A program made the translations under genes and the position numbers. The notes under the pieces were generated by a model. It ran no database searches. It worked only from the letters and a program-made list of their open reading frames with translations, and was not told the origin of the DNA. This document shows positions 17,869 through 26,869 of a DNA stretch of 64,000 bases, one piece after another. Origin of the DNA: Paraburkholderia caffeinilytica (lineage in GTDB: Bacteria; Pseudomonadota; Gammaproteobacteria; Burkholderiales; Burkholderiaceae); contig NZ_CP031468.1 in NCBI RefSeq assembly GCF_003368325.1, forward strand, positions 62,001 through 126,000, written 5' to 3'. The number at the start of each line of letters is the position of its first letter. Position 1 is the stretch's first letter.

Positions 17869-18061
17869 AACCTATCGATAAATATAGATTGCTTACCTTA
17901 ATTGCCGTGAGAGATGCCTCGGAATCACTCCCTGTGCGTGCGCGGTAAAGCAGGTTTGCGTGCGCACGTCTTTTCTCACACGGAAAAATTGTTTAATCAC
18001 ACCCGAGACGGGAAACCGGTTGCCCACTCGCTATCAGCAGGCGTGAAACCCGGACGGTAAA

Positions 18062-18100
18062 CGAAAAGCGGGTGGATTGAGGCATCCCCAACCCACCCGT
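18062..18100 (-). terminator. Terminator of the polyamine-type importer operon
   Basis: On the minus strand CGGGTGG (18093-18099) pairs with CCACCCG (18069-18075), followed by CTTTTCG. It lies 21 bp after the stop of the last permease gene. Confidence 0.6.
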
Positions 18101-18120
18101 CTCGAATGACGCCCTACGAC

Positions 18121-18927
18121 TTAGGCGCCCTTCAAGGCGGCTCCGCGTTGCAAACGCGCCTTGACCAGTGCAGTGACGCCAATCAAGGTCATCGTCCCAA
18201 GGATGAGGACGAACGCTGCTGCCGTGACAGCTGGCGTGACGTTTTCACGAAGACTCGAGAACATCTGCAGTGCAAGCGTCCACTGATTCGGACCCGCTAC
18301 GAATAACGTGATGACCACTTCATCCAACGAAGTTGCGAACGCAAACACTGCGCCAGACACAATTCCGGGCATTGCAAGTGGCATCACGACGCGCACGAAT
18401 ATGCTCAGGGGCTTGGCGCCAAGACTGCTTGCCGCGCGCTCCAGCGCTGGATTAATTGCCGACAACGAGCCAAGCACGTTCACCAGCACGAAGGGCAGCG
18501 CAAGAACTGTATGAGCGGCGATGACACCGATGTAGGTGCTCGCGATGCCCATGCGTCCAAAAACAATCTGCGTACCAACACCAAGCACGACCGCAGGTAC
18601 CACCATCGGCAGCAGAAACGCTGTTTTGACGGCTCCCGCGAACGGGAGCCGCTTACCGCGGAGCCCCAATGCCGCCATTGTTCCTAGCACGGTCGCGAGC
18701 AACGTCGAGCATGAGCCTATAATCAGACTGTTCACTATAGAGCGGTGCCAGGTATCGCTGGACATCAAGGTCTCGAACCACCGAAACGAGAACGCGTGAA
18801 TCGGATAGGTCAGAAAGATATTCGAGGTGAATGCTAATGGCAGGATTGCCACGATGGGGCCGATAAGGAACACCATGATGACGACCGCCACGATAACGGA
18901 AACAATTTTACGCAGCATCTTAGTCAC
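18121..18927 (-). CDS. ABC transporter permease, spermidine/putrescine type (PotC-like)
   Basis: The 268-residue permease has six hydrophobic segments and the EAA-type cytoplasmic loop (NPALERAASSLGAKPLSIFV, then VVMPLAMPGIVSGAVFAF), matching the PotC class. Its start overlaps the end of the PotB-like gene by 8 bp. It works with the PotB-like permease, PotA-like ATPase and the periplasmic protein encoded upstream. The class carries polyamines but also other amines and organic acids, so the cargo is not settled by sequence. Confidence 0.9.
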   Translation of the reverse strand: MTKMLRKIVSVIVAVVIMVFLIGPIVAILPLAFTSNIFLTYPIHAFSFRWFETLMSSDTWHRSIVNSLIIGSCSTLLATVLGTMAALGLRGKRLPFAGAVKTAFLLPMVVPAVVLGVGTQIVFGRMGIASTYIGVIAAHTVLALPFVLVNVLGSLSAINPALERAASSLGAKPLSIFVRVVMPLAMPGIVSGAVFAFATSLDEVVITLFVAGPNQWTLALQMFSSLRENVTPAVTAAAFVLILGTMTLIGVTALVKARLQRGAALKGA

Positions 18928-20185
18928 CCATTAGCGCGTTGGACTTCGACACGCGCGCATACGCCACGTACAGGACGAGCGTCGCGCAGAGAAGGATTAG
19001 GCCCAGTGCCGCTGCACGCCCCCAATCCGCAGTTCCTGTCGCGTAAAACGCGATAACCGAGCTAATCATCTGGTCGCCGGCCCCACCAACCAACGTCGGT
19101 GTGATGTAGTACCCAATCGCGGACATGAAGACGAGCAGCGCGCCGGACACGATCCCCGAAAAGATAAGCGGAAGCAGCACCTTGGTGAACGCGGTCAATG
19201 GCTTCGCGCCGAGCGACGATGCTGCGGGCATCAGATTCTTCGGAACAGCCTGGATTGCGCTGTACACCGGCAGCACCATAAACGGCAGCAGCACCTGGGA
19301 CATGGCGAGCAATACACCCGTGCGGTTGTAAATCAGTTGCAATGGATGCGCGATAGCGCCAATCGCGACCAGCGTGTCATTCACCACACCATGGTCCTGC
19401 AGGATGACCACCCACGCTGCCGAACGAACCAGAAGGGAAGTCCACAGAGGGATGAGTACCATCGTGAGCATCAGATGCCTGCGCCAACCGGTGGCCTTGG
19501 CTGCGATTAGCGCATATGGCACACCAATCGCAACGCAGAGCAGAGTCACAAGGAACGAAACCAGAAACGTCCGACTGATAATGAGACGGTTCGCCGAGGT
19601 CCCGTCCGGAAGCGACTCGACATCCCCCGTAGCAGTGCGGTGCATGTCGACAGCAGCAAGCAGGTTGTTGTCAGTCAGGACATGCGAATCCCGCTTGATG
19701 GTCAGCCAGTACGTCGAATCTGACCAGCGGGGGTCGATTTCCATCAGCTTCAGCGACAACGCGTCACTGCCTTCTGCGTTCGAGACGGCGCGTTGTGTTT
19801 TGGCCATCAGGCTGCGAAATCCTGGAAGATCTGCGTTCAGCTGACGGACAGCGTCGCCAAACTTATCCTGATTGTCCGAGCCCCACGCCGCGTCCTTTAA
19901 AACAGCCTGTTCGATAACAGGCGAAACCCCCGACTTGCCATCCCACTTCGAGATGGCTTTGCTAGTTTGCGGAAGTCCGACCTTCACTGCGTCATTCACC
20001 ACTGCAGCCTTCAGAACATTGAAGAGCGGGAGCGCAAAAAATACAAACAGGAAGACGGCCAACGGCAACACCAGCGCTACCGCCCTCAACTTTCCATCCC
20101 GATTAAGGCGGGCCAGCCATCCTGGACTGGATTCAACCAAAGGTACTGCCATGTACGCCTCTGCGTTTGCGTGAGCTTGCTTCAT
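18920..20185 (-). CDS. ABC transporter permease, spermidine/putrescine type (PotB-like) with a large periplasmic loop
   Basis: The 421-residue permease is longer than the usual 280-300 for PotB. After TM1 (ALVLPLAVFLFVFFALPLF) comes a hydrophilic insertion of some 140 residues rich in charged residues (KWDGKSGVSPVIEQAVLKDA, DPRWSDSTYWL) before the remaining membrane segments begin at FLVSFLVTLLCVAIGVPYAL. Its EAA loop (LMPAASSLGAKPLTAFTKVL) is conserved. ATG 20185 overlaps the ATPase stop by 4 bp. The loop probably docks the binding protein; long-loop PotB variants exist in other proteobacteria. Confidence 0.88.
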   Translation of the reverse strand: MKQAHANAEAYMAVPLVESSPGWLARLNRDGKLRAVALVLPLAVFLFVFFALPLFNVLKAAVVNDAVKVGLPQTSKAISKWDGKSGVSPVIEQAVLKDAAWGSDNQDKFGDAVRQLNADLPGFRSLMAKTQRAVSNAEGSDALSLKLMEIDPRWSDSTYWLTIKRDSHVLTDNNLLAAVDMHRTATGDVESLPDGTSANRLIISRTFLVSFLVTLLCVAIGVPYALIAAKATGWRRHLMLTMVLIPLWTSLLVRSAAWVVILQDHGVVNDTLVAIGAIAHPLQLIYNRTGVLLAMSQVLLPFMVLPVYSAIQAVPKNLMPAASSLGAKPLTAFTKVLLPLIFSGIVSGALLVFMSAIGYYITPTLVGGAGDQMISSVIAFYATGTADWGRAAALGLILLCATLVLYVAYARVSKSNALMGD

Positions 20186-21246
20186 GGCGCCACCACCGCA
20201 CATGCTTCAGGAGCGAAGTACACCTTTGTGGCCTGACCGACCTCAAAAGTGTGGATTGCGCCCGGCACACGAGCCGCGAGCGTCGTATCGCCGCTTTTCA
20301 AATGCACGCGCGTATGGTCACCCTGGAAAACCAGGTCCTCAATGGTCACAGACAATGCATTAGCGCCGGGCGCAACCTGCGAGAACGACAGGGCTTCCGG
20401 ACGCACAGACAGCATGATGTCCGCACCCTGGCGGAATTTTGCGTCGCCGCGACCGAGTACCGTGGTGCCATCAGTTAGCTCGATGAGTGAGCCGTCGGAG
20501 TTCAATTGGGAAATTGAACCACTCATGAGGTTCGTTTCTCCAATGAACTGCGCAACGAATCGAGTCGACGGCTTCGAGTAAATAGTCTTCGGGTCGTCAA
20601 TCTGCTCGATTTTCCCTGCGTTGAACACGGCAATCCGGTCCGACATCGTTATTGCCTCATTCTGGTCGTGCGTCACGAAGACAACGGTGAGTCCGAGCGA
20701 CTTATGCAGGGAGCGCAGTTCCAGCTGCATGTGCTCCCGCAATTGCTTGTCCAACGCGCCAAGCGGCTCGTCCATCAGAACGACTTCGGGCTCAAAAACC
20801 AACGCCCGCGCAAGCGCGATACGTTGTTGTTGGCCACCCGACAGTTGCGCCGGTTTCCGCCCGGCCGCTGACGACAGCTGGACCATGTCCAATGCTCGCG
20901 CAACCTTCGCCTTGAGCTCGGACTTCGCCAGACCGCGCATCTTGAGTGGAAAGGCGATGTTGTCCGCAATGCTCATATGAGGAAACAACGCATAGCTTTG
21001 GAAAACGACACCCATGTTGCGCGCGTGAGGCGGTAGATGGTCAACGCGCTTGCCGTCAACGAGAATCTTGCCTCTGGTCGGCGACTCAAAGCCGGCAAGC
21101 ATCATGAGCATCGTGGTCTTGCCTGAGCCGGACGGTCCGAGAAGGCTGACGAACTCGCCGCGGTTGATGTCCAGATTGAGACCGTCGATGACCTTAACGT
21201 CACCGTAGCTCTTGGAAACCGCGTCAAAACTGATGAATGCACTCAC
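20182..21246 (-). CDS. ABC transporter ATP-binding protein, PotA-like
   Basis: The 354-residue ATPase has Walker A GPSGSGKTT, Q-loop FQSYALFPHM, signature LSGGQQQRIALARAL, Walker B VVLMDEPLGALD and an H-loop THDQNEA, followed by a C-terminal TOBE domain (VRPEALSFSQ). This is the PotA/UgpC/CysA architecture. It is translationally coupled to both permeases downstream and lies 91 bp after the substrate-binding gene, so the four form one minus-strand operon. Confidence 0.92.
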   Translation of the reverse strand: MSAFISFDAVSKSYGDVKVIDGLNLDINRGEFVSLLGPSGSGKTTMLMMLAGFESPTRGKILVDGKRVDHLPPHARNMGVVFQSYALFPHMSIADNIAFPLKMRGLAKSELKAKVARALDMVQLSSAAGRKPAQLSGGQQQRIALARALVFEPEVVLMDEPLGALDKQLREHMQLELRSLHKSLGLTVVFVTHDQNEAITMSDRIAVFNAGKIEQIDDPKTIYSKPSTRFVAQFIGETNLMSGSISQLNSDGSLIELTDGTTVLGRGDAKFRQGADIMLSVRPEALSFSQVAPGANALSVTIEDLVFQGDHTRVHLKSGDTTLAARVPGAIHTFEVGQATKVYFAPEACAVVAP

Positions 21247-21337
21247 ATAACCTCCAACCTGTCCCGTTACCGACTCATTTCGACTTTGCTTTGCTACGTT
21301 GAGGCGGAGTACCTTTGGGCTCTCCGCCCTTCTACAT

Positions 21338-22387
21338 TTACTTCGCCAACCAGGCGTTGAAGCGTTGCGTCAACGGACCGATGTTGTCAGTCCAGAAATC
21401 GGCATCGAGAGGAACAGCCGATTTCATGTTTTCCGTCGCGGTCGGCAGCTCAGCTGCATACTGCGGCGGCACCAACGCCTGGGCTTTCGTGTTCGTCATA
21501 CCGTAGGCGATGTATTGCGGGAGCTTTGCCTGGACGTCAGGCTTGCTCGCGTATGCGATGAACTTCATGGCGTCGGCCTTGTTCGGGGAGCCCTTCAGAA
21601 TCACCCACGAATCGACAGCGTAGATGCTGCCCGGGAACACAAACTTGAAGTTCTTCTTCTCGCTGCGGTCAATACCGGTGATACGGCCGTTGTATGCCGC
21701 GGTCATCACGACCTGTCCGGAAGCAAGTAGTTGCAGCGAAGCAGCACCTGCGTCCCACCAGATGAGGTCGCCCTTAAGCTGGTCGAGTTTCTTGAACGCA
21801 CGGTCGACACCTGCCGGCGTGCTCAGGACCTTGTAGACGTCCTTCGGGGCAACACCGTCCGCCATCAGCGCGAATTCGAGCGTGTACTTCGGACCCTTGC
21901 GCAGCGCTCGCTTGCCCGGGAATTTCTTCGTGTCCCAGAAGTCTGCCCAAGAAGTCGGAGCGGACTTGAGCACGTTGGCATCGTACGAAAGACCAGTGGA
22001 CCAGACCATCGTGCCAACACCGCAATCGCTCACAGCGGTCGGGATGAAGCTCTTCTTGCCGCCAAGAGCCGTCCAGTCCAGCTTCTCGAACAGGCCGTCT
22101 GAGCACCCTTGACCGAGGTCCTCAGATTCAACTTCGACCACATCCCAGTTCGGCTCGCCTGCTTTGAGCTTTGCCTGGATGACGCCGATACCGCCGTCCC
22201 AGCTCTGGTCCAAGACAGGTTTGCCCAAGATTTGCTGGAAGGGTTTGAAGTTGATTTCGCGCTGGGCGTCCTGGAAATTGCCGCCCCACGAAACAACGGT
22301 CAGGTCTCGAGCCTGAGCGACAGAGACAGCGCTCAGGAGCGCGCCGGCCACACAACAACTCGTGAGCAGTTTGAGTTTTGATACCAC
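21338..22387 (-). CDS. Periplasmic substrate-binding protein, PotD-like
   Basis: The 349-residue exported protein starts at GTG 22387 after AGAGG. The signal peptide reads KLLTSCCVAGALLSAVSVAQ with cleavage near AQA-RDL. The mature part (LTVVSWGGNFQDAQREINFK, DVVEVESEDLGQGC, VLSTPAGVDRAFKKL, IYAVDSWVILKGSPNKADAM) follows the spermidine/putrescine-binding family. Two palindromic sites of the 18-bp type sit 102 bp and 172 bp upstream of the start, tying this importer to the XRE-cupin regulators. Confidence 0.9.
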   Translation of the reverse strand: MVSKLKLLTSCCVAGALLSAVSVAQARDLTVVSWGGNFQDAQREINFKPFQQILGKPVLDQSWDGGIGVIQAKLKAGEPNWDVVEVESEDLGQGCSDGLFEKLDWTALGGKKSFIPTAVSDCGVGTMVWSTGLSYDANVLKSAPTSWADFWDTKKFPGKRALRKGPKYTLEFALMADGVAPKDVYKVLSTPAGVDRAFKKLDQLKGDLIWWDAGAASLQLLASGQVVMTAAYNGRITGIDRSEKKNFKFVFPGSIYAVDSWVILKGSPNKADAMKFIAYASKPDVQAKLPQYIAYGMTNTKAQALVPPQYAAELPTATENMKSAVPLDADFWTDNIGPLTQRFNAWLAK

Positions 22388-22488
22388 GATTGAACCTCTA
22401 GGATGAAATGGTCGTCGCGCAACCTGATGGATGCGACCACAGCGAGGTGGTTTCTGTCGCATCTCACTCGATTGTCCGTTTCTTCGAC

Positions 22489-22506
22489 CGGACGTTATAA
22501 ACTCCG
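22489..22506. promoter_or_regulatory. 18-bp palindromic operator (CGGACGTTATAAACTCCG)
   Basis: The arms extend to CCGGA/TCCGG (22488-22507). It belongs to the TGGACGTTATAACGTCCA-like set also found at 22559, 26010, 29399, 29553, 29697 and 29854. It is placed for control of the PotD-like gene. Confidence 0.6.
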
Positions 22507-22558
22507 GTAGACCAGAATATTTGTCACCAAAACTCACCCGTCAAGTTTTAATTACACG

Positions 22559-22576
22559 TGGACGCAAAATCATCCA
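22559..22576. promoter_or_regulatory. 18-bp palindromic operator (TGGACGCAAAATCATCCA)
   Basis: The arms TGGA and TCCA are perfect and the centre is A/T-rich. It is the second site upstream of the PotD-like gene, 70 bp from the first, and lies between it and the LysR gene. Confidence 0.5.
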
Positions 22577-22636
22577 TAGACACAACGTTCGGCATCAGGG
22601 TTACCACCTAAAATCTACGCGTTAACCCTGCAAACA

Positions 22637-23542
22637 CTAGGCTCTGACCGATTTCCAAGGTTCGCTTCCCTCCTTGAAATTTTGCTCCATGAAGCTCAGG
22701 AAAGCGGACACACGGCGACTCAGATGCTTGTGTTTTTCGTAGAGTAGATAGAGCACTTCGTCCTCTTCATTCAGCTGCCCCTGCAGCACTTCTTCAACGG
22801 TGCCGGAGCGCAAATCACTGCTGAGGTGATACTCAGCAAGCCGCACGATGCCGGTGCCTGAACGCGCGAGTGCGAGCAGCATGTCTCCGTAATTAGCGCC
22901 GTACTGACGCCTCAACCCAGCGTCATCATCAACACTCAACGACTCTAGCCAGACGTTCCAAGGTGTGCGTTGCGTAAAGTTCAGCGTGACGTGGTCTCGC
23001 AATTCCTCCAGCGTCGATGGACGTCCGAATCGGCGCAGATACATCGGCGATGCACAGGCGAGCCACCGACTGGTGGCGAATCGCTTGGCGACCAGTGAGG
23101 TGTCGGGGAGATTTCCGCTCACAATCGCAACATCCAACTGTCGGTCGAGAAGCGTCCGCGTTTCGTTGCTGAGAGCGAACTCAATGCGGATTCCCGGATA
23201 TTCGTGCTGGAACCTCGGCATCAGAGGCGCGAGCTGATAGATGCCAAAAGTCGGCAGACAGCCGATTCTCAGTGTCCCCGTGGGTGTTTGCGTGGCAGAC
23301 GATTCCGCCTCCTGCAATGCGACCAGCGCGCGGCGCGCGGCTTCAAGAAAATTCACACCCTCCCGGGTCAAGGTAATGCCCTTCGAAGACCTGCGAAGCA
23401 GCGTGCTGCCGAGGCGCTCTTCGAGCCGCGTCATCGATTTGCTCACCCCAGAGGGCGTTAAATCAAGGCGTCTCGCGGCGCTCGAGAAATCCCCTGACTC
23501 GGCTACCTCGACGAATGCAGACAGCTCTGCAAATTTATCCAT
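22637..23542 (-). CDS. LysR-family transcriptional regulator
   Basis: The 301-residue protein has an N-terminal winged HTH (FVEVAESGDFSSAARRLDLT, PSGVSKSMTRLEERLGSTLL) and a LysR co-inducer domain (GTLRIGCLPTFGIYQLAPLM). It resembles the DsdC/GcvA-like class that uses the first ATG with a short leader. It is transcribed divergently from the cupin gene at 23647, making that gene or the importer operon its likely targets. Ligand unknown. Confidence 0.9.
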   Translation of the reverse strand: MDKFAELSAFVEVAESGDFSSAARRLDLTPSGVSKSMTRLEERLGSTLLRRSSKGITLTREGVNFLEAARRALVALQEAESSATQTPTGTLRIGCLPTFGIYQLAPLMPRFQHEYPGIRIEFALSNETRTLLDRQLDVAIVSGNLPDTSLVAKRFATSRWLACASPMYLRRFGRPSTLEELRDHVTLNFTQRTPWNVWLESLSVDDDAGLRRQYGANYGDMLLALARSGTGIVRLAEYHLSSDLRSGTVEEVLQGQLNEEDEVLYLLYEKHKHLSRRVSAFLSFMEQNFKEGSEPWKSVRA

Positions 23543-23646
23543 AGTTCACCTATGACTGACCGTCACAATCACCTTGATCGTAGGTGCCTCGACGTCTACC
23601 GAGCCGGACACTACAGTGACTACACCCCACATCAACGAGGCAAGCA

Positions 23647-24198
23647 ATGTCCGACGAAATTTTTCGCGCGCCGGTGACGAAACCCGACCGCACCAAAGTC
23701 CCCTTTCAGTTACCGCAACCGGCAGGCGTCAAGCCGGAGGTCTACATCCACAACGCACTGGACCTCGACAGCGACGAAAACGAGTGGGTGTCCCAAGCGG
23801 AAGGCATCAGCTTCAAGCCCCTGCTGTTCGACGCAACCAGCGGTTATTTCGTCAACATCTTGCGCGTACGTAAAGCGGGCGTGCTCTCGCGCCATCGTCA
23901 TAGCGGCACCGTTCACGCTTTCACTCTGCGCGGCCGCTGGCACTATCTTGAGCACGACTGGGTTGCCAAGGCCGGCGACTACGTGACCGAACCGCCCGGC
24001 GAAACGCACACCCTCGTTGTTCCCGATGACGTCGAAGAGATGATGACGCTCTTCCACGTGACGGGCGGCTACACTTACGTCGACCCGTACGGCACGACGC
24101 TCGCCGTCGAAGACGTGTTCACGAAAATCGAGCAAGCCCGTAAGCACTTTGAGAACATCGGGCTGGGCGCTGACTACGTCAACAAGTTCATCCGCTAA
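23647..24198 (+). CDS. Cupin-fold dioxygenase-like protein (2,4'-dihydroxyacetophenone dioxygenase family)
   Basis: The 183-residue single-domain cupin carries metal-binding residues in GVLSRHRHSGTVHAFTLRGR (two or three His) and later PPGETHTLVVPD. The pattern matches proteins annotated as 2,4'-dihydroxyacetophenone dioxygenase or ChrR-like cupins, many of which act on other substrates. The ATG at 23647 follows CGAGGCAAGCA. It stands alone on the plus strand with a terminator 40 bp after the stop. Its neighbours point to an amine-derived rather than aromatic substrate, so the family name should not be taken as function. Confidence 0.75.
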   Translation: MSDEIFRAPVTKPDRTKVPFQLPQPAGVKPEVYIHNALDLDSDENEWVSQAEGISFKPLLFDATSGYFVNILRVRKAGVLSRHRHSGTVHAFTLRGRWHYLEHDWVAKAGDYVTEPPGETHTLVVPDDVEEMMTLFHVTGGYTYVDPYGTTLAVEDVFTKIEQARKHFENIGLGADYVNKFIR

Positions 24199-24236
24199 CG
24201 AAGGGGTCATCGAGCCACGTTTCTTGACTCGACGCT

Positions 24237-24270
24237 GAAAAGGCGCAACCGGAAACGGAGCGCCTTTTTT
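24237..24270 (+). terminator. Terminator after the cupin gene
   Basis: GGCGC (24242-24246) pairs with GCGCC (24260-24264), extended by AAA/TTT, followed by T6. Confidence 0.65.
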
Positions 24271-24317
24271 GCATGGCGACCTTTCCCGGAACGCGCACGC
24301 CTTCCCGCTTCCCCAAC

Positions 24318-24339
24318 AAAAAAGGGCGCCGGCAGCGCC
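24318..24339 (-). terminator. Terminator after the class III aminotransferase gene
   Basis: On the minus strand GGCGC (24335-24339) pairs with GCGCC (24325-24329), followed by CTTTTTTG. It lies 22 bp after the stop codon of the aminotransferase. Confidence 0.5.
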
Positions 24340-24360
24340 GACACCCTCAAACAACCTTGC

Positions 24361-25614
24361 TTATGCCCCGGATGCGACGGGGATATCGGCCATCGCCTCA
24401 GCAACGCGGTCGAAGATTTGTTTCATTTCCTCGACCACGCCATCGTCATGCGAGAACGAAAGGTACATGCGGCCGTACGGCGACGGCATGATGAGGATGC
24501 CTTCGCGCCGTAGATGAAGGTGCAACGCCATTGACAGCTCGTTGTTCACCAGCACCAAACCCTCGTCGTAAGTGGCGGGCGGTTCGTCGCTGAACCAGAT
24601 ACTGAATACATTGCCGTATCCGCTCGTCGACACCGTCTTGCCGTGTCGCCTGAAGCTTTCCACGATGGATACGCGCAGCGAGTCACCTCGCGTACGAAGT
24701 TGGTGATAGTCACATTCATCGAGTGCAGGCATCGTCGAGAGCACCGCTGCGCAAGCAATCGGGTTACCACTGAACGTGCCACCTCGCAGCGCGCGCCCCT
24801 CTTCCGCCACCTTCATGATTTCGGCCTTTCCGATGACAGCTGAAACCGCAATACCGCTGCCGATGGCCTTGCCCACGGACACGAGGTCTGGGTCGATGCC
24901 ATACAGATGCGACGTGAGGCCCGCGTGCAGACGGAAGCCCATGAGCACTTCATCGCAAATCAGCAGCGCGCCGTGCTTGTGCGCAGTTGCCTGCAGATGT
25001 GCCAGGTAGCCTTCTTTGGCAGGGATACATGCCGCGTTCGCAAGCATGGGCTCGACCAGGATGGCCGCGATGTCATTGAATTCGGTGAACAACTGGTCGA
25101 CATCGTCGAAGTCGTTGTATCGAATGACCGTCACGAAGTCATTGGCGGGTCGATGACCTGGCTTGAAGCGTGCCTCCGCTGAGCCAACATTTCCAAAGAC
25201 CACCCCGTCGAGCCATCCGTCAAAGCCCGCTGCAATTTTGACGATTCGACGCTTCCCAGTCGACGTGCGCGCGATACGCAACGCAAGGTGAACGGCTTCG
25301 CTACCGGAATTTGTGAAAATCACCTTGTTTAGCTTGCCGGTGCGATGCACGAGGGCTGCTGCCGCAGCCTCTTCGCTCGAATGATTCACCGCCGGAAGAG
25401 GGTTCGTCATCAACGCCTTCGATGCGGCCTCAACGATTGCGGCAGGCGCATGCCCAAGAATCGTCCCCCCGAAACCCAGGACCGTATCGATATATCGTTT
25501 GCCCGTTTCGTCCCACACATACGGACCATTGCTGCGGGCAATAGCGACCGGCTTTCCGTCCATCAACGGAAAACAGCGAGCGGAGCTCGAAACATCACCA
25601 ACGAGATAAGCCAT
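24361..25614 (-). CDS. Class III PLP aminotransferase, glutamate-1-semialdehyde aminomutase-like
   Basis: The 417-residue fold-type I enzyme of the HemL/omega-aminotransferase group has the cofactor region NSGSEAVHLALRIARTSTGK, the aspartate ICDEVLMGFR, and LVSVGKAIGSGIAVSA with the probable PLP-binding Lys, then GGTFSGNPIACAA. Dedicated HemL is encoded elsewhere in these bacteria; the catabolic context suggests an aminotransferase or aminomutase for an amine or omega-amino acid. Possible 18-bp sites at 25781 and 25800 lie upstream, in the divergent region with the second XRE regulator. It sits close to a HemB gene (26870), a pairing worth noting. Confidence 0.85.
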   Translation of the reverse strand: MAYLVGDVSSSARCFPLMDGKPVAIARSNGPYVWDETGKRYIDTVLGFGGTILGHAPAAIVEAASKALMTNPLPAVNHSSEEAAAAALVHRTGKLNKVIFTNSGSEAVHLALRIARTSTGKRRIVKIAAGFDGWLDGVVFGNVGSAEARFKPGHRPANDFVTVIRYNDFDDVDQLFTEFNDIAAILVEPMLANAACIPAKEGYLAHLQATAHKHGALLICDEVLMGFRLHAGLTSHLYGIDPDLVSVGKAIGSGIAVSAVIGKAEIMKVAEEGRALRGGTFSGNPIACAAVLSTMPALDECDYHQLRTRGDSLRVSIVESFRRHGKTVSTSGYGNVFSIWFSDEPPATYDEGLVLVNNELSMALHLHLRREGILIMPSPYGRMYLSFSHDDGVVEEMKQIFDRVAEAMADIPVASGA

Positions 25615-25780
25615 TTTGCTTCCTTGTGCAAATCGGACACGGTCGCCGCTACCACAGCGTCGACATCGATTACCTACCCCATGCTCATGACGCGCGTTCC
25701 CAACGCCCGGTGCCTAACTGGATATCGCGTGGAAACCCGTGAAAAAGGCTTGCAGGGAGATTTGACTGGAAGTGTGCAGG

Positions 25781-25817
25781 TGGACGAAAAAACGGTCAAT
25801 GGTTTTTTTATCATCCA
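25781..25817. promoter_or_regulatory. Two weak 18-bp-type sites between the aminotransferase and XRE paralogue 2
   Basis: TGGACGAAAAAACGGTCA (25781-25798) and TGGTTTTTTTATCATCCA (25800-25817) each keep one good arm of the operator set and lie side by side in the divergent intergenic region. Confidence 0.35.
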
Positions 25818-26009
25818 CCCAGCTTCCGCGACAAAAACCCGGCTGACCGCGGGGGATGTCGAAGGACTGCGGGGCTCAAGACGACGGAATCGGAGCACAA
25901 GACGCCAACTGACCCTTGATACGGCCCTTGGCGAGAAGACGGGACGCGTTGCCCAAGCTAAGTCTATGTGTTTGCTTAACTTTTGTGGCAGTGTACTATT
26001 TGATACTCA

Positions 26010-26027
26010 TGGATGTTAAAATATCCA
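26010..26027. promoter_or_regulatory. 18-bp palindromic operator (TGGATGTTAAAATATCCA)
   Basis: The arms TGGAT/ATCCA are perfect. It lies 30 bp before the start of XRE paralogue 2 and overlaps the expected promoter, as for an autoregulated repressor. It shares 13 leading bases with the site at 16524. Confidence 0.6.
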
Positions 26028-26056
26028 CCAACCTGGCTACCGCCAAAGGACCAGTC

Positions 26057-26752
26057 ATGCAGCAGGCAGCTGTACCGCGCGATGCCGAGGAGCGCACGTC
26101 GAAGGCCAAGGCGCGAGACTCCGGCGGCGCAAAGCGAAAGGTAATAACCGCAAACACAATCCCAAATATCGAACGCGCGCCCGTCGACGAACCATCCTCA
26201 GATGACCTGAATATAGGAAACAGGCTACGCGAACTTCGAATCAAACATGGGCTAAGTATTAGGGCGCTCGCGGAAGTTGCGGGCTTGACACACAGCACGA
26301 TTGGGCAGATTGAAGCCAACAAGACCAGCCCCTCGGTCGGCTCAATGAAGCGCATCCTTGATGCACTTCGCATCCCAATGAGTCAGTTCTTTGCAGATGC
26401 GGAAGCCCAAACCGAGGAGCAGATATTCTTCGGTAAAGACGAGCTGATTGAACTTGCCGACGGCAAGAGTCTCTCCTATCGTCAGATTGGCAAAAATCTG
26501 AGTGGTAAGGCAATCATGATGCTGACGGAGTGCTACGCGCCCGGCGCAGATACCGGTGAGCCCTATTCGCATCAGGCTGAGGAATGTGGGGTCGTTATTT
26601 CCGGCAAGTTGATGATTGTCGTAGGCGGCCGCGAACGCTGTCTTTCCAAAGGTGAGGCGTACTACTTTGACAGTCGCATACCCCATCGGATGTTTAACCC
26701 GTTCGACGAGGTGTGCGAAGTTATCAGTGCAGTTTCCCCACCGACTTTCTAA
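26057..26752 (+). CDS. XRE-family regulator with C-terminal cupin sensor (PuuR-like), paralogue 2
   Basis: The 231-residue paralogue of the 16628 gene has HTH (IGNRLRELRIKHGLSIRALA, HSTIGQIEANKTSPS) and cupin (GADTGEPYSHQAEECGVVIS, GEAYYFDSRIPHRMFN). I take ATG 26057, which has AAAGGA six bases upstream, over earlier in-frame starts that would give an untypical hydrophobic leader. It is followed 117 bp later by hemB on the same strand. Sequence identity with paralogue 1 is clearly above half over the HTH and cupin, so both may recognise the same 18-bp operator. Confidence 0.9.
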   Translation: MQQAAVPRDAEERTSKAKARDSGGAKRKVITANTIPNIERAPVDEPSSDDLNIGNRLRELRIKHGLSIRALAEVAGLTHSTIGQIEANKTSPSVGSMKRILDALRIPMSQFFADAEAQTEEQIFFGKDELIELADGKSLSYRQIGKNLSGKAIMMLTECYAPGADTGEPYSHQAEECGVVISGKLMIVVGGRERCLSKGEAYYFDSRIPHRMFNPFDEVCEVISAVSPPTF

Positions 26753-26869
26753 GTGGCTTATGGGCTCGCAGCGGCGCGACAGATGATGAGCACAGGCCGC
26801 GAGGTTATTGCTCGTTTCGATGAAACCCTGGTTGCCACATAACCCCATCGGTGCACATACCACAAGCCG

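Noticed and set aside
22500..22515. GGTAGACCAG as a fourth GntR operator
   Set aside because: It departs from TGGTATACCA in the centre and one arm and lies in a region already explained by the 18-bp palindromes.
25345..26019. 224-codon plus-strand frame across the aminotransferase start and XRE promoter
   Set aside because: It is antisense to the aminotransferase, runs through the operator region, and lacks family features.
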